Of a stretch of DNA of 64,000 bases, positions 63,183-64,000 are shown piece after piece. How positions within the stretch are numbered: position 1 is the stretch's first letter; the number at the start of each line of letters is the position of its first letter. A program made the position numbers and the translations under genes. The stretch lies in contig CAVPYZ010000004.1 of assembly GCA_963710165.1 (NCBI GenBank), positions 434,001 through 498,000 on the forward strand, written 5' to 3'. The notes beneath the pieces were generated by a model, which ran no database searches, was not told where the DNA came from, and saw only the letters and a list, made by a program, of their open reading frames with translations. This stretch comes from JACKIP01 sp963710165 (GTDB taxonomy: Bacteria > Pseudomonadota > Alphaproteobacteria > Micavibrionales > Micavibrionaceae).

Positions 63183-63392
63183 ATGTCAGAAACAGGTACC
63201 GTTAAATGGTTTAACCCAACAAAAGGTTTTGGTTTTATTGAGCCTGAAAATGGCGGAAACGACGTTTTCGTTCATATCAGCTCAGTTGAAAAAGCCGGCC
63301 TACGTAGCTTAGCTGAAGGTCAAAAGGTTTCTTTTGAAATTCAGGAAAACCGTGGTAAGCAAGCAGCTGCAAATATCACAGTTGTAGAATAA
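63183..63392 (+). CDS. cspA: Cold-shock protein (CspA family)
   Basis: A 69-residue nucleic acid chaperone with the OB-fold cold-shock domain. The RNP1 motif KGFGFIEPENG and RNP2 DVFVHISSVE are intact. Such proteins bind single-stranded RNA. The ATG is preceded by AAAGGA. The 178-bp region before it could be a thermosensor leader, as in other csp genes, but only the hairpin annotated at 63015 is visible. Confidence 0.95.
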   Translation: MSETGTVKWFNPTKGFGFIEPENGGNDVFVHISSVEKAGLRSLAEGQKVSFEIQENRGKQAAANITVVE

Positions 63393-63414
63393 TTTAATTT
63401 ATTTCTTATAACAC

Positions 63415-63450
63415 GAGCGTTTACCTTTCACAGGTAAGCGCTTTTTTTTA
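63415..63450 (+). terminator. Terminator of cspA
   Basis: Stem AGCGTTTACCT / AGGTAAGCGCT with one mismatch and a TTCAC loop, then a run of T residues. Confidence 0.8.
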
Positions 63451-63460
63451 TACTTAATAC

Positions 63461-63877
63461 ATGAGATTCTTTTTTATAACGACATGCTGCCTTTTGCTAA
63501 TGTCTTGTTCTACAAATCAAACAGTACCTGACTCTAAAAATAATATAGGCGAAATGAAAAACGGCGTTTTTTCAGCATCATATATTAATCAGTTGGAGCG
63601 TCTTTGCTATTCTCAAATACAAAGAACGGTGGGCGAAACACGTGCCGGGCGCGCGACTATATGGGCGGAGTGTATGGATCGAAATGTTAATCCGGCCGAA
63701 CAACGTAATCGCCCCGATCAGGCACAGCAAATTGATTTGATGTATAAAGCCCTTCTTTCCGACATGAGAAGTTTTTACAGGGGAGAAACAACGATGAAGC
63801 TGTTGGAACAGCGCTGGATCAATCGTCAAAATGCTATTGGCTATTCTAAAATACGTACATTTAAAGACAGCTATTGA
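63461..63877 (+). CDS. Small hypothetical lipoprotein
   Basis: I do not recognise this 138-residue protein. It has a short signal with lipobox LLMSC near residue 16, and a mature part with two Cys residues (RLCYSQIQR and WAECMDRNVNPAEQRNRPDQAQQ) and many Arg and Gln residues. The WAEC region suggests a small helical domain similar to lysozyme-inhibitor-like or unknown envelope proteins. It converges with a small minus-strand frame at the right edge. Confidence 0.65.
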   Translation: MRFFFITTCCLLLMSCSTNQTVPDSKNNIGEMKNGVFSASYINQLERLCYSQIQRTVGETRAGRATIWAECMDRNVNPAEQRNRPDQAQQIDLMYKALLSDMRSFYRGETTMKLLEQRWINRQNAIGYSKIRTFKDSY

Positions 63878-63890
63878 TAGGAAATAAGTC

Positions 63891-63989
63891 TTATTTTAGA
63901 CTTTTGACGGATTTCATAATGGCGTTGATGTGGGGTAAAAGGGCCAGTTCGTAGCGTCTTTTTTGATCGTCGGAAACGTTTTTTGTCAT
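63891..63989 (-). CDS. Short frame at the right edge, possibly the end of a longer gene
   Basis: From the ATG at 63989 it gives 32 residues (a charged helical peptide), ending in KSVKSLK. The frame also stays open upstream of the ATG to base 64000, so this may be the C-terminus of a gene that continues beyond the window. It is not listed as known. Confidence 0.4.
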   Translation of the reverse strand: MTKNVSDDQKRRYELALLPHINAIMKSVKSLK

Positions 63990-64000
63990 CTCTCGAACTA

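Overview
The window looks like chromosomal DNA of an alphaproteobacterium with moderate GC. The evidence is the rrn operon order (16S, tRNA-Ile, tRNA-Ala, 23S, 5S), alphaproteobacterial-type SdhC/SdhD, CarD next to fdxA, a membrane-bound CycM-like cytochrome c, and flagellin genes scattered outside any flagellar cluster. The flagellins with inserted domains and several lineage-specific secreted proteins would fit the Micavibrio-like (Micavibrionales) group, but that placement is an impression from sequence style, not from a search.

Layout. 1-5.7 kb: a tripartite RND efflux operon with its TetR repressor, all on the minus strand and cut by the left edge. 6.3-12.0 kb: a four-gene ligase-associated DNA repair module (ATP-dependent ligase and MBL nuclease diverging from the Lhr-type helicase and PdeM phosphoesterase). 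12.2-15.9 kb: a flagellin carrying a LamG-like insert, a response regulator pair and small unknowns. 15.9-19.2 kb: sdhC-sdhD-(unknown)-sdhA without sdhB. 19.4-23.1 kb: dnaB, whose frame is broken twice in this sequence, a GIY-YIG gene enclosed by 38-bp inverted repeats, then uvrC. 23.1-33.3 kb: rlmE, an MscS channel, guaB, a YgjV-like gene interrupted by a stop codon, a lone FlgC-like gene, cytochrome c, rpsF-rpsR-rplI and pyk. 33.5-37.7 kb: a second flagellin with a glycine-rich insert, rpmI-rplT without infC, and a 500-bp non-coding stretch with clustered DnaA-box-like sites. 37.8-49.5 kb: a near-perfect parS site, acs, several envelope proteins, a transglutaminase-like protease fused to a c-di-GMP-binding-type domain, a D-Ala-D-Ala carboxypeptidase, a phasin and mutL. 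49.7-55.7 kb: fabD, fdxA, carD, trkH, an OmpA-family lipoprotein and a DHH phosphoesterase. 55.7-61.7 kb: the rRNA operon with its promoters. 61.7-64 kb: an AlkA-type glycosylase, a zeta-toxin-like kinase, a cold-shock protein and a small lipoprotein.

The observations that most deserve follow-up are: (1) the LapG-type periplasmic protease fused to a cytoplasmic MshEN-like domain, which could put c-di-GMP sensing and adhesin release in one polypeptide; (2) two flagellins whose variable region is replaced by adhesin-like domains; (3) tandem DnaA boxes about 1.2 kb from a parS site, a candidate replication origin region; (4) the inverted-repeat-bounded GIY-YIG unit between dnaB and uvrC; and (5) the sdh operon lacking sdhB but containing an unrelated periplasmic gene. 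All functional statements come from reading the sequence; no searches were run.
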